Made by a program: the position numbers and the translations under genes
Part shown: positions 37,199 through 46,106 of the stretch, in pieces
Layout: every line of letters begins with the position of its first letter
Numbering within the stretch: the stretch's first letter is position 1
DNA from: JANXQG01 sp963775975
GTDB lineage: Bacteria; Planctomycetota; Planctomycetia; Pirellulales; Thermoguttaceae
Assembly: GCA_963775975.1 (NCBI GenBank)
Contig: CAVZKX010000003.1
Coordinates: 1-64,000, forward strand
Length of the DNA: 64,000 nt
Direction: 5' to 3'
The notes under the pieces: generated by a model
The model's database searches: none
What the model was told of the DNA's origin: nothing
What the model saw: only the letters and a program-made list of their open reading frames with translations

Positions 37199-38521
37199 AT
37201 GCGCAGTTCAGCAATCTCGACCATTGACCGCGGGGCACTACTGCAACACTTCCGTCGGGTACGGCGGGCAAGCATCGAAATGTGCTGTTCGCTCCATCCT
37301 GAGGACTACCGCGCTCAGCCGATGGAAGATGTCAGTCCACCCTGGTGGAACCTCGGACACACGAGTTGGTTCTTCGCAAGAAATGCCCTGGCCGCGTTCG
37401 GCGGCGAGGTCGCGCCGGAAGACTCCGCATACGATTATACGTTGAACTCCTACTATGCCTCGCTGGGCCCACGGCTCCCTCGGTCGCGCCGCGGGTCCAT
37501 CAGCCGTCCCACAACCGAAGAAATCTATCGCTATCGTCAGTCCGTGGACCGGCGTGTCGAGGCTTTGATCGAGGCAGTCGACGAACACCGCCTCGCCGAC
37601 CTGGAGTTCGTGGTCACGATCGGTATCGAGCACGAGCAGCAACACCAGGAACTCTTCTACACGGAGATCAAGTCCATCCTGGCGGGGAACCCGTCGAATC
37701 TTCGGCAACCATACCGCGCAAGGCCGGATGAACTCGTGCGACCGCAAGCGCTCGGCAAGCCCCGCTTTGTGGCGTTTGACGGCGGCCTGTTTGAGTCCGG
37801 CCATCGCGAGAAGGGCTGGTGCTGGGACAACGAACTGCCGGTTCACGAGTTCTTTCTCCATCCCTTCTTCCTGCAAGATCGCCTCGTGACCACAGCCGAC
37901 TACCAGGAATTCCTCGCCGACGGCGGCTACTGCCAACAGTTGCTATGGCTTGATAACGGCTGGGCGCGAGTGCAACAGGAAGGGTGGCAATCGCCGCTTT
38001 ATTGGGAACAGCGCGACGGGGAGTGGTCGATCTGGACGCTGGCCGGGCTGCGACCGCTGGCGGCCGACGAACCGGTGTGCCACGTGAGCTTCTACGAGGC
38101 CGACGCCTTCGCGCGCTGGGCATCGGAGACCTTCGGCAGTTGTCGGGGAGCGCGATTGCCCAGCGAACGAGAGTGGGAACACGCGGCGCGGCAATTGCCA
38201 GCGGAGCCCTCGGGGGACGCTTTCCTCGAATCGAGTCGACTGCATCCTTCACCATTCGCGGGCTCCGAGCCCTTGGCGCAGATGGCCGGTGTCCTCTGGC
38301 AGTGGACCACAAGCTACTACGAGCCCTACCCGGGTTACGAGCCGTTTCCCGGGGCCTTGGCGGAGTACAACGGCAAGTTCATGGACAACCAACGCGTACT
38401 GCGCGGCGGTTCCTGTGTCACGCCGCGCGACCACTTCCGCGTCAGTTACCGCAACTTCTGGCCTGCCCCGACGCGCTTCCAGTTCACCGGAATCCGACTG
38501 GCCCATGATGCTGAAAGATGA
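37199..38521 (+). CDS. egtB: Ergothioneine biosynthesis protein EgtB
   Basis: 440 residues, normal for the family. The N-terminal DinB-like domain holds the iron ligands of the sulfoxide synthase: His54 in WWNLGHTSWFF, and His145 and His149 in GIEHEQQHQELF. The C-terminal FGE-like domain ends in RVLRGGSCVTPRDHFRVSYRNFWPAPTRFQFTGIRLA. Non-haem-iron EgtB uses O2 to join hercynine to cysteine or gamma-glutamylcysteine through a C-S bond. Its stop nearly touches the egtD start, so the two form an operon. EgtA, EgtC and EgtE are not in the window. The related selenoneine synthase SenA has a similar fold, but the egtD partner favours EgtB. Confidence 0.9.
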   Translation: MRSSAISTIDRGALLQHFRRVRRASIEMCCSLHPEDYRAQPMEDVSPPWWNLGHTSWFFARNALAAFGGEVAPEDSAYDYTLNSYYASLGPRLPRSRRGSISRPTTEEIYRYRQSVDRRVEALIEAVDEHRLADLEFVVTIGIEHEQQHQELFYTEIKSILAGNPSNLRQPYRARPDELVRPQALGKPRFVAFDGGLFESGHREKGWCWDNELPVHEFFLHPFFLQDRLVTTADYQEFLADGGYCQQLLWLDNGWARVQQEGWQSPLYWEQRDGEWSIWTLAGLRPLAADEPVCHVSFYEADAFARWASETFGSCRGARLPSEREWEHAARQLPAEPSGDAFLESSRLHPSPFAGSEPLAQMAGVLWQWTTSYYEPYPGYEPFPGALAEYNGKFMDNQRVLRGGSCVTPRDHFRVSYRNFWPAPTRFQFTGIRLAHDAER

Positions 38522-38522
38522 A

Positions 38523-39527
38523 ATGATGACATCTGCTGCTCAGGTTTTCAACGCGAGGGGCACGCGCCACGCCGCCGGCGCTTTTGCCCGCCATGTCTTC
38601 AGGGGGCTCTCTCGGAGTCCCAAATCGCTCTCCTCGATGTACTTTTACGACGCCGAAGGCAGCCGGCTCTTTCAGCGAATCACCGAACTGGAAGAGTACT
38701 ACCTCACGCGCTGCGAAGCCGAAATCCTTGAGACCCACGCCCCTGAGATCATCGCCGAGATTGTCGCCGCGTTCCTCCCCGGCACGTTCCGCCTCGTCGA
38801 ACTCGGTGCCGGCGACGGCCGGAAGACGGAGATTCTCGTGCGACGGTTGCTGGACGCCGGTCTCTGTTTCGAGTATGTCCCGATTGACATTTGTCGGCAG
38901 TCGGTCCTTGACCTTGCTGCCTCCTTTCAATTTCGATTCGACGGTTCGCTCCGAGTGCGCGGAATCGTGGCCGACTACTTCAACGGCCTGGCCTCGCTTG
39001 GCTGGGCCAGTCACCGGCCGACTTTTGTGCTCTTTCTCGGATCGAACGTCGGCAACTTCTCTCATGCGGAGGCTCTGCAGTTCTTCCGCCGCCTGCGAGA
39101 ATCGCTCCGCCCCGGGGACTTCCTGCTCGTCGGGTTCGATCTCAAAAAGGACCTTGAAATCCTGCGTCGCGCGTACAACGACACCGAGGGCGTGACCCGG
39201 CTGTTCAATCTCAACCTCCTCGATCGGATCAACCGTGAACTGGGCGGCGAGTTTGACCGCGGCCGTTTCGCGCACTACGGTGCTTACAATATTCGAGAGG
39301 CGTGCATGGAAAGCTGGCTGGTGAGCCTGCAGAGCCAGGAAGTGCCGATCCACGCTCTCGGCCGCAGTTTCTTGTTCCGGGCGTGGGAAGGCATCCACGT
39401 GGAGTGTTCGCACAAGTACGACTTGTCGCAAATTGAATCCTTTGCGTCGGCTGCCGGCTTCCGCGTTCAGAAACACTTCTTCGATCGCCGCCGCTGGTTC
39501 GTTGATTCGCTGTGGCAGAGTGTCTAA
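38523..39527 (+). CDS. egtD: L-histidine N-alpha-methyltransferase EgtD
   Basis: 334 residues from ATG 38523, one base after the egtB stop codon (a second ATG follows directly). It methylates histidine three times with SAM to give hercynine, the substrate of EgtB. Family signs: SLSSMYFYDAEGSRLFQRITELEEYYLTR at the N-terminus, the SAM-binding VELGAGDGRKTEILV, LFLGSNVGNFSHAEA, the FLLVGFDLKKD block and C-terminal FLFRAWEGIHVECSHKY. It is downstream of egtB on the same strand. Confidence 0.93.
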   Translation: MMTSAAQVFNARGTRHAAGAFARHVFRGLSRSPKSLSSMYFYDAEGSRLFQRITELEEYYLTRCEAEILETHAPEIIAEIVAAFLPGTFRLVELGAGDGRKTEILVRRLLDAGLCFEYVPIDICRQSVLDLAASFQFRFDGSLRVRGIVADYFNGLASLGWASHRPTFVLFLGSNVGNFSHAEALQFFRRLRESLRPGDFLLVGFDLKKDLEILRRAYNDTEGVTRLFNLNLLDRINRELGGEFDRGRFAHYGAYNIREACMESWLVSLQSQEVPIHALGRSFLFRAWEGIHVECSHKYDLSQIESFASAAGFRVQKHFFDRRRWFVDSLWQSV

Positions 39528-39576
39528 GCGGGTCGAGCGCCCACCGTGGGCTCGTGATTGAAAGGAGGAGGTACAT

Positions 39577-40089
39577 TTGGCACGGTTGTTGTCAGTCAAC
39601 GTTGGCCATCCCGGCGAGATCGCATGGTGCGGGAAGATCGTCTACACCTCCGTGTGGAAGCAGCCGGTGGAGGGACGGCGGCTCGTTCGGCGCCTCAACG
39701 TCGATGGTGACGCACAGGGTGATCTCAACGGTCACGGTGGAGAGCAACGCGCCGTTTTTGTCTACCAGATGAAATCTTATCGCTATTGGGAGAGTGAGCT
39801 GAAGCGAAACGATTTCACTTTCGGGCAATTCGGAGAGAACTTCACCGTGGAGGGCCTGGCCGACAGCGAGGTCTGCGTCGGCGACCGCTATCGGATCGGC
39901 GGGGCGCTGTTCGAAGTCACCCAACCGCGCGTGACATGCTACCGTGTCGGCATACGCATGAATGAGCCCAGGATGGCGTCCCTGCTGGTGGCGCATCAGC
40001 GCCCAGGGTTCTATTTCCGCGTGCTTGAAGAGGGCGAGGTGGTGCTGGAGATGAAATCGTCAGAGTGGCACAAGGTCCTGAGCGTATGA
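39577..40089 (+). CDS. MOSC domain part of a MOSC-ferredoxin reductase fusion (frameshifted)
   Basis: 170 residues with a MOSC (molybdenum cofactor sulfurase C-terminal) domain of the YiiM type: VDGDAQGDLNGHGGEQRAVFVY, FGQFGENFTVEGL and ITQPRVTCYRVGIRM-like core. Start is TTG 39577 because GGAGGAGGT at 39564-39572 is ideally placed. After VVLEMKSSEW the frame leaves the family. In the next frame it continues IVRVAQGPERMTVAAVNALLYLP, which is what follows in MOSC-reductase fusions. One base is missing near 40050, so this is the first third of a single protein ending at 41340. It probably acts on N-hydroxylated or related substrates. Confidence 0.75.
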   Translation: MARLLSVNVGHPGEIAWCGKIVYTSVWKQPVEGRRLVRRLNVDGDAQGDLNGHGGEQRAVFVYQMKSYRYWESELKRNDFTFGQFGENFTVEGLADSEVCVGDRYRIGGALFEVTQPRVTCYRVGIRMNEPRMASLLVAHQRPGFYFRVLEEGEVVLEMKSSEWHKVLSV

Positions 40090-40197
40090 CTGTCGCCGCG
40101 GTCAATGCGCTTCTCTATCTTCCCCGGCCAGCCAAAGGAGACATTGAGCGGGCTGTGCAAATCCCGGCTCTGAGCCTCGGCTGGAAAGGATTCTTTT

Positions 40198-41340
40198 GAA
40201 GCTCTTCTCCGGCAGACGGCACAGCAAGGGCCGCAAAGCGGAAATCCCGGCCTGGCTTCCCCGGAACAGTTGGCCACGGCTGCGCCTGGATTCCGGCTTC
40301 TGAAAGTGGCCAGAATAGATCGCGAGAGCAACAGCGTGGTCTCGCTGATGCTGGAGCCTGTGGACGGTCGTCCCTTGACCGTCCCCTTGCCCGGGCAGTT
40401 CGTGGTGTTGCGACTCCGTCCTATAGCGGACGCGCCGCCGGTCCTGCGGAGCTACTCGCTGTCCGATTTGCCAGACGCTGCCCGTTATCGCATAAGCATC
40501 AAGGAGGAACCGCAGGGAATCGCCAGCACGTACGTGAGCACGCAGCTTCGTACCGGCGATGTGTTGGATGTCAGCGCGCCCCGCGGCGCCTTCGTCCTGC
40601 AGCCAGGCGGTTTTCCTGTCGTGCTACTGAGCACGGGCGTGGGCGTGACTCCGGTGATGGCCATGCTCCACGCGCTAGCAGCACAGGCATCGCCGCGCCC
40701 GGTCTGGTGGATCTATGGAGCGCGCAACCGCCTGGATCATCCCTTTGCCCGAGAAGCGCGCGAATTGCTGGCGACGCTGCCCCATGCCCGGAGCTACGTG
40801 CAATACAGCCGGGCCGACGCGACTGACCGGCCGGGCGTTGACTTCGATGCGGCCGGCCGGCTGTCCGTCGCGCTCCTGGAAAAGCTGGGCGTACCCCGCG
40901 AATCCGATTTTTATCTATGCGGCCCTTCCGCCTTCCTTGAGGACTTCACCGCGGGGCTCGCCAGTTGGGGCGTGGCCCCTGATCGCGTTCATACGGAGGT
41001 TTTCGGTTCAGGCAAGTCCATCACGCCGGGTGTGAAAGATGTCCCTCGCCGGCTGCCGCACGCGCCTACCGGGTTGCCCGGCAAGGGTCCGCAAATATCA
41101 TTTGCTCGCGCCGGCCTCACGGTCTCCTGGGATCCCAAGTTCCAAAACCTCCTGGAGTTTGCGGAAGCCTGCGATGTTCCGGTGCGCTGGTCTTGCCGGA
41201 CCGGTGTGTGCCACACCTGTGAGTGCGGGCTTATCCTTGGATCGGTAAAATATGATCCCGAGCCGCTGGAGCGTCCGGCGGCCGGGAACCTGTTGACTTG
41301 CTGCTCGCGTCCCCAGGAAGATGTTGTAATCGACATTTAA
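40198..41340 (+). CDS. Ferredoxin-NAD(P)H reductase and 2Fe-2S part of the MOSC fusion (frameshifted)
   Basis: 381 codons in frame after a second shift at the T-run 40194-40197; the linker between the two shifts is coded at about 40053-40196. Domains: FAD-binding (VLRSYSLSDLPD, YRISIKEEPQGIAS), NAD(P)-binding (VVLLSTGVGVTPVMAML, FYLCGPSAFLEDF) and a C-terminal plant-type 2Fe-2S ferredoxin domain with SCRTGVCHTCECG and a later LLTCCS. Electrons would flow from NAD(P)H through FAD and the iron-sulfur cluster to the MOSC domain. ATG 40270 would give a shorter product if the frameshift is genuine. Confidence 0.8.
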   Translation, partial: EALLRQTAQQGPQSGNPGLASPEQLATAAPGFRLLKVARIDRESNSVVSLMLEPVDGRPLTVPLPGQFVVLRLRPIADAPPVLRSYSLSDLPDAARYRISIKEEPQGIASTYVSTQLRTGDVLDVSAPRGAFVLQPGGFPVVLLSTGVGVTPVMAMLHALAAQASPRPVWWIYGARNRLDHPFAREARELLATLPHARSYVQYSRADATDRPGVDFDAAGRLSVALLEKLGVPRESDFYLCGPSAFLEDFTAGLASWGVAPDRVHTEVFGSGKSITPGVKDVPRRLPHAPTGLPGKGPQISFARAGLTVSWDPKFQNLLEFAEACDVPVRWSCRTGVCHTCECGLILGSVKYDPEPLERPAAGNLLTCCSRPQEDVVIDI

Positions 41341-41374
41341 GGGGCGACTGCGCAAGCGAGATGGAGCATTTCCT

Positions 41375-41971
41375 ATGCGACCTGACATTGTTCCGGGAGC
41401 CACCTTTCCTGATTACGAACTTTCCGATCACACAACGAGACGTCGGAAGCTCTCGGAGCTTCAAGGACAAGATCCCATGATTCTCGTTCTCTGCCGCGGC
41501 GGTTATTGTCCCAAGGATCGCCGGCAGCATGAAGGGCTTCTTGAACTTCATCGTGAAATTGCGGTCGGCTATTGCCGGCTGGTCACGATTAGCACCGACA
41601 ACATCACGGAGACGAGCGAGTTTCGCGCCGGAGTCGGAGCGCATTGGCCTTTCCTTTCTGACTCGGTGCGCAAAATCCAAAAAGACCTCGACATTGCGGA
41701 GTACACCGATCCGGGCCACAATCCAATGATTCCGCACACGATCGTGCTCGAGCCAGGTCTTGTCATTTACAAGGTTTATAACGGCTATTGGTTCTTTGGC
41801 CGGCCGACGGTGGAAGATCTTCGCCAGGACCTGCGTGCCGTATCCAAGAAATGCCGGCCGGACTGGGACATCACGACGCCAGAACTCAAAGCGGCATGGC
41901 AACAAGGCCACAAGGAACTCTTCTATCCGTACGGTAAGACCTACATCCAAACTCTTGGTGAACAGGATTAG
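41375..41971 (+). CDS. Peroxiredoxin-like (AhpC/TSA family) protein
   Basis: 198 residues with a thioredoxin fold: PGATFPDYELSDHTTRRRKLSELQG, then MILVLCRGGYCPKDRRQHEGL (Cys40 and Cys45, Cys45 the more likely peroxidatic residue), VTISTDNITETSEFR and WPFLSDSVRKIQKDL. It probably reduces peroxides or acts as a thiol oxidoreductase. The start lies 34 bases after the reductase gene on the same strand, so it may belong to that operon. This fits an oxidative-stress role for the cluster, as does ergothioneine synthesis. Confidence 0.8.
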   Translation: MRPDIVPGATFPDYELSDHTTRRRKLSELQGQDPMILVLCRGGYCPKDRRQHEGLLELHREIAVGYCRLVTISTDNITETSEFRAGVGAHWPFLSDSVRKIQKDLDIAEYTDPGHNPMIPHTIVLEPGLVIYKVYNGYWFFGRPTVEDLRQDLRAVSKKCRPDWDITTPELKAAWQQGHKELFYPYGKTYIQTLGEQD

Positions 41972-42018
41972 GAGCTGCCCTGGGCGGTTCCGATCCGCTA
42001 CGTCATGTTCGCACTTCC

Positions 42019-42756
42019 ATGTTCGCACTTCACAAAGTTTTGAAGGCATACGCTGAGCGGCCGGCCCTCGGCCCGCTGACGCTGACGGTGCCGCTCGGGC
42101 GGACGACCGTGCTCATCGGCCCCAGCGGCTGCGGGAAGTCCACTTTCCTGCGGCTGCTCATCGGTCTTGTCGGGCCGGACGCCGGCGAGGTCACTTTCGA
42201 CGGCAAGCCGGTTGCCCCGGCCACTGTTCGGGCCGTGCGGCTGCGGGTTGGATATGTCATCCAAGACGGCGGGCTCTTTCCACACCTAACGGCGCGTGGG
42301 AACGTGACCCTGATGGCCCGACATCTCGGCCGGGACCGCCGCGCGATCGCGGCCCGCGTGGCCGAGCTCACCGATTTGACCCGCTTCCCGGCCGACGGGC
42401 TGGACCGCTACCCGCATGAGCTTTCCGGCGGTCAGCGGCAGCGCGTCGGGCTGATGCGGGCCCTCATGCTGGACCCGGACGCGCTGTTGCTCGACGAGCC
42501 GCTTGGGGCCCTCGACCCGCTGGTGCGCGCCGAACTCCAGGCCGAACTCCGCGACATCTTCCGCCGGCTGGACAAAACGGTGGTGCTGGTGACACACGAT
42601 CTGGCCGAGGCCGCGTTTTTCGCCGACCGGGTCGTGCTGCTGAGGGCCGGGCAGGTCGTGCAAGAGGGCAGCCCGGCCGACCTGTGGCATCACCCGGCGG
42701 ACGCGTTCGTCACCCAGTTCGTCCAGGCCCAGCGGGGGCCGGAGGTGCCGGCATGA
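42019..42756 (+). CDS. Osmoprotectant-type ABC transporter ATP-binding protein
   Basis: 245 residues. Walker A GPSGCGKSTFLRL, Q-loop IQDGGLFPHLTARGN, signature LSGGQRQRVGLMRAL, Walker B ALLLDEPLGALDPLVR, and the His switch VTHDLAEA. It belongs to the glycine betaine/choline (OpuC/ProV) group, which matches the partner gene. There is no CBS domain tail, so it is shorter than typical OpuCA. Its stop overlaps the next start as ATGA. The start codon sits in a 14-base tandem duplication (42004-42017 and 42018-42031), so ATG 42019 is chosen by frame. Confidence 0.9.
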   Translation: MFALHKVLKAYAERPALGPLTLTVPLGRTTVLIGPSGCGKSTFLRLLIGLVGPDAGEVTFDGKPVAPATVRAVRLRVGYVIQDGGLFPHLTARGNVTLMARHLGRDRRAIAARVAELTDLTRFPADGLDRYPHELSGGQRQRVGLMRALMLDPDALLLDEPLGALDPLVRAELQAELRDIFRRLDKTVVLVTHDLAEAAFFADRVVLLRAGQVVQEGSPADLWHHPADAFVTQFVQAQRGPEVPA

Positions 42757-44264
42757 GACGCGCCCCGTTGCTGTTGGCCCTGATGCTGGTGGCTCTGCTG
42801 GCCGCAGTCGTCGCACACGGATGTCAACGTCCAGTGAACTGCGCAGTGAACCGCTCAGTGGAAATCGGGGCGAAGAAGTTCACGGAGTCGGTGATCCTTG
42901 CGGAGATGGGAACGCAACTGGCCCGTCACGCCGGGGTCGCTTCCCGCCGCGAAGATCTCGGCGGCACTCCCGCGCTCTGGCTGGCGCTGACGCAGGGTGA
43001 TATCGACGCCTACCCAGAGTACACCGGCACCATCACGCGGCAGATCCTGAAGGCCGAACCGCCCGACCTGGCCGCTGCGCTGGCGGCCCACGGTGTCCGC
43101 GTCAGCGGTTCGCTCGGGTTCCGCAACAACTACGCTCTCGGCATGCGGAAGGACGTCGCCTCCGCAAAGGGCATCACGAAGATCTCGGACCTCCGGGATC
43201 ACCCGGAGCTGCGGCTCGGATTCATCCACGAGTTCCTCGACCGCCCGGACGGCTGGCCCGGCGTCCGGCGGCACTACGACCTTCCACAGACGAACGTCCA
43301 GGGCATGAACCACACCCTCGCCTACCGGGCGCTGGTAGAGCGGGCGATTGACGTGACCGAGATGTACACCACCGACGGCGAGATCGCCCAGTACGATCTG
43401 CTGGTGCTGAAGGACGATCGGGGCTTCTTCCCGGCTTACGAGGCGGTCTGGCTCTACCGCACCGACCTCGCGGAGCGCAACCCGGCCGTGGTCGAGCAGC
43501 TCCGCCGGCTCGAAGGCCGCATCTCCGAGGCCCAGATGCAGCGAATGAACGCCGCGGTGCAGGAGGGCAAGCGGGATGAGGGAACGGTCGCCGCCGAATT
43601 CTTGCGGACCGAGCTCGTGGTCGATGCCCGGACATCTGAAGGCACGCTCGTTCAGCGGGTGCTGGCGACGACCGGCGAGCATTTGCTGTTGGTCATCCCG
43701 TCGCTGTTGGCGGCGGTGCTGGTCGGCGTGCCGCTTGGAGTGATCGCCGCCCGCCGCCCGCGATTGGGCCGGGTGGTTTTCGCCGTCACCGGCATCCTGC
43801 AGACGATCCCCTCGTTGGCGCTTCTGCTGTTCATGATTCCGGTCATGATGTGGCTCGTCGGCAAAGGAACGGGGGCCCCGCCTGCGATCGCCGCGTTGTT
43901 CCTGTACAGTCTGCTGCCGATCGTGCGGAACACGCACGCTGGTCTGACGGGGATTCCCGCCTCCCTGCGCGAGTCCGCCGAGGCGCTCGGGCTGCCGCCG
44001 CTGGCGATCCTTTGGCGGATCGAGCTGCCGTTGGCCATGCCGACGATCCTGGCCGGCGTGCGGACGGCGGCGGTGATCAACGTCGGCACGGCGACTCTCG
44101 GCGGGTTCATCGGGGCCGGCGGCTACGGCGGCCCGATCCTCCGCGGAATCGACAAGTTCGACGTGCCGCTCATGCTCGAAGGAGCGGTTCCGGCAGCGCT
44201 GCTGGCCTTAGCGATCGAGGGTTTGTTCGAGCTGGTCCAGCGATCCGTCCCGCACCACCGTTGA
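42753..44264 (+). CDS. Osmoprotectant ABC transporter, fused substrate-binding and permease protein
   Basis: 503 residues from ATG 42753, overlapping the ATPase stop by 4 bases. A signal or membrane anchor comes first (LLLALMLVALLAAVVAHGC, possible lipobox). A glycine betaine-type binding domain follows at about residues 30-300 (VEIGAKKFTESVILAEMGTQ, GDIDAYPEYTGTITRQIL, AIDVTEMYTTDGEIAQYDL). The permease domain is at about 310-500 (HLLLVIPSLLAAVLVGVPLGV, IPASLRESAEALGLPPLAILWRIELPLAMPTIL with the EAA loop, GGFIGAGGYGGPILRG). It imports quaternary ammonium osmolytes; ergothioneine is a possible ligand given the neighbouring egt genes, but this is inference. Confidence 0.9.
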   Translation: MRRAPLLLALMLVALLAAVVAHGCQRPVNCAVNRSVEIGAKKFTESVILAEMGTQLARHAGVASRREDLGGTPALWLALTQGDIDAYPEYTGTITRQILKAEPPDLAAALAAHGVRVSGSLGFRNNYALGMRKDVASAKGITKISDLRDHPELRLGFIHEFLDRPDGWPGVRRHYDLPQTNVQGMNHTLAYRALVERAIDVTEMYTTDGEIAQYDLLVLKDDRGFFPAYEAVWLYRTDLAERNPAVVEQLRRLEGRISEAQMQRMNAAVQEGKRDEGTVAAEFLRTELVVDARTSEGTLVQRVLATTGEHLLLVIPSLLAAVLVGVPLGVIAARRPRLGRVVFAVTGILQTIPSLALLLFMIPVMMWLVGKGTGAPPAIAALFLYSLLPIVRNTHAGLTGIPASLRESAEALGLPPLAILWRIELPLAMPTILAGVRTAAVINVGTATLGGFIGAGGYGGPILRGIDKFDVPLMLEGAVPAALLALAIEGLFELVQRSVPHHR

Positions 44265-44283
44265 CTCGAGGAGCCAAAGTACT

Positions 44284-45669
44284 ATGACAAAGTTAGATGC
44301 TATCGTGATCGGATCCGGCCAGGGCGGCAATCCGCTTGCCAAGAAGCTGGCGGACAAAGGTTGGACCGTGGCCCTGATCGAACAAGGGCACGTGGGCGGC
44401 ACGTGCATCAACACCGGATGCACGCCCACCAAGACCATGATCGCATCGGCCCAGGTGGCGTACTATGCCCGCCAGGCAGGCAGATGGGGAGTGCAGGCCG
44501 CCGACGTTCGCGCCGACCTGCCGCGGATCGTCGCCCGCAAGAACCAAATCGTTGGTGAGTGGCGCTCTAGTGATGAAAAGAAAATCCAAGACAGCAAGAA
44601 CCTGCGTTGGTATCGCGGTCATGCCCGCTTCGTCGCGCCGCACCGCGTGCGCGTCACACATGAAGGGGTGGCCGTGGAGGAGTTGGAAAGCGATCACATC
44701 TTCATCGATGCCGGCGGACGGCCGAATATCCCGCAGGTCGAGGGACTCGACCGGGTGAATTACCTGACGAACGCCACTATCCTGGACTTGACCGAGCTGC
44801 CGGAGCACCTCGTGGTCCTTGGCGGCGGGTACGTCGGCCTGGAGTTCGGGCAGATGTTTCGCAGATTCGGCAGCCAGGTGACGATCGTCGATCGCAACGA
44901 GCAGATTCTCCCCCGCGAAGACGCCGACGTGGCCGACGAATTGCGGAAGGCGCTGGAGAGCGAAGGAATCCGCTTTGTCCTGGGTGCCGAGACAGATCGA
45001 GTCGCGACCGAAGGCGAGCGGATTGCCCTCAGCGTACGGTTCGGAAGCGGCAGCCTTTCGCTGGAAGGATCGCATCTTCTGGTCGCCACCGGACGCCGGC
45101 CCAATAGCGATGATCTGGGGTTGGACGCCGCGGGGGTCGAAACCGACGGCCAAGGGTTTATCCGCGTCAACAGCCGCCTGGAAACGAACGTTCGGGGAAT
45201 CTGGGCCTTGGGCGATATCAAGGGCGGTCCTGCCTTTACTCACATTTCGTACAACGACTTCCAGATCATCTACGCCAATCTGATCGAGGGAAGGTCGCTT
45301 TCCACCGACAATCGGCAGGTTCCTTACTGCGTTTTCACCGATCCTCAGCTCGGCCGCGTGGGTTTGACGGAGAACGAGGCCCGGGCGACGGGCCGGCAAC
45401 TGAAAATCGGCAAAATTCCGATGAGTTGGGTCGCGCGTGCCATCGAGAGGGACGAAACGGCCGGGTTAATGAAGCTTGTCGTTGATGCCGACACCGATCG
45501 CATCCTCGGCGCTGCGATCCTCGGCATCGAAGGAGGTGAACTGATTCAGATATTGGGCACCGTAATGCTCGCCGGCGCTCCCTACACGCTCCTCAAAGGC
45601 GCGGTCTACATTCACCCAACCCTGGCCGAAGGTTTTTGGACGCTGATGGAGCAGGTGAAGGTTAGTTGA
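44284..45669 (+). CDS. FAD-dependent pyridine nucleotide-disulfide oxidoreductase (mercuric reductase/Lpd-like)
   Basis: 461 residues. FAD-binding AIVIGSGQGGNPLAKKLA, redox-active disulfide GGTCINTGCTPTK (Cys41, Cys46), NAD(P)-binding LVVLGGGYVGLEFGQMFRRFG, second FAD motif RGIWALGDIKGGPAFTH, and a C-terminal dimerisation domain ending YIHPTLAEGFWTLMEQ with the catalytic His. It lacks the N-terminal HMA domain and C-terminal Cys pair of MerA, so reduction of mercury is unlikely. The substrate may be a low-molecular-weight disulfide. It starts 20 bases after the transporter gene. Confidence 0.88.
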   Translation: MTKLDAIVIGSGQGGNPLAKKLADKGWTVALIEQGHVGGTCINTGCTPTKTMIASAQVAYYARQAGRWGVQAADVRADLPRIVARKNQIVGEWRSSDEKKIQDSKNLRWYRGHARFVAPHRVRVTHEGVAVEELESDHIFIDAGGRPNIPQVEGLDRVNYLTNATILDLTELPEHLVVLGGGYVGLEFGQMFRRFGSQVTIVDRNEQILPREDADVADELRKALESEGIRFVLGAETDRVATEGERIALSVRFGSGSLSLEGSHLLVATGRRPNSDDLGLDAAGVETDGQGFIRVNSRLETNVRGIWALGDIKGGPAFTHISYNDFQIIYANLIEGRSLSTDNRQVPYCVFTDPQLGRVGLTENEARATGRQLKIGKIPMSWVARAIERDETAGLMKLVVDADTDRILGAAILGIEGGELIQILGTVMLAGAPYTLLKGAVYIHPTLAEGFWTLMEQVKVS

Positions 45670-46106
45670 TTCTCTGAGGTCTAGCGCGTGTCAGGACTGC
45701 GTCTCTCCTTCGTCGAATGTCGTCCCGCGCTGAGATGCGGATTTGGCCGTTGCCCGCCTGGTCATGCCGCTGGGCCCGACAAAACCAGCATGTGGACCCC
45801 GCGATGGAGGTTGATCGGGTGCATGCACAATTCGAGGATATGACCTTAGAGATCTGAACAGAAAGCGAATGTGACCCGCTTGCGCAGAGATCCACATCGG
45901 CCGCTTGTTCAATCGCTGCTCGTCAACCTGCGGAGGTCGCCCCCACGTCGCCCCCACAGACGCAGCTAAGGGAAGTTGGCCAGCCTGCTTCGGTCACATA
46001 AAACCGAAGGAAGCAAACTCCGATCCCGTTGGCAAATGACTTCAGTGTGTCCAACCGATGCGTGCAGGCAGTCACGAAAGACTTCGTCTCCGGTACGGCC
46101 ACTCGG
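45670..46106. other. Intergenic region between the disulfide reductase and the recombinase
   Basis: No gene is supported. The only structure is the direct repeat at 45991-46058 with a small perfect hairpin, and a short tandem GTCGCCCCCAC at about 45938-45959. Confidence 0.6.
45991..46058. repeat. Direct repeat, left copy (candidate attachment site)
   Basis: 68 bases, from CGGTCACATAAAACCGAAGG to TGTGTCCAACCGA, matching 62603-62669 with one extra A as the only visible difference. Just before it, CTTCGGT pairs with ACCGAAG to make a 7-base stem around CACATAAA. It lies 48 bases from the stop of the tyrosine recombinase gene, the usual place of an attachment site. Confidence 0.9.

Noticed and set aside
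42019..44264. Glycine-betaine transporter as a methionine or phosphonate importer
   Set aside because: The binding domain motifs (KKFTESVILAEM, DAYPEYTGT) are those of the osmoprotectant group.
44284..45669. Mercuric reductase call for the disulfide oxidoreductase
   Set aside because: It lacks the heavy-metal-binding N-terminus and the C-terminal Cys pair, and no mer genes are near.
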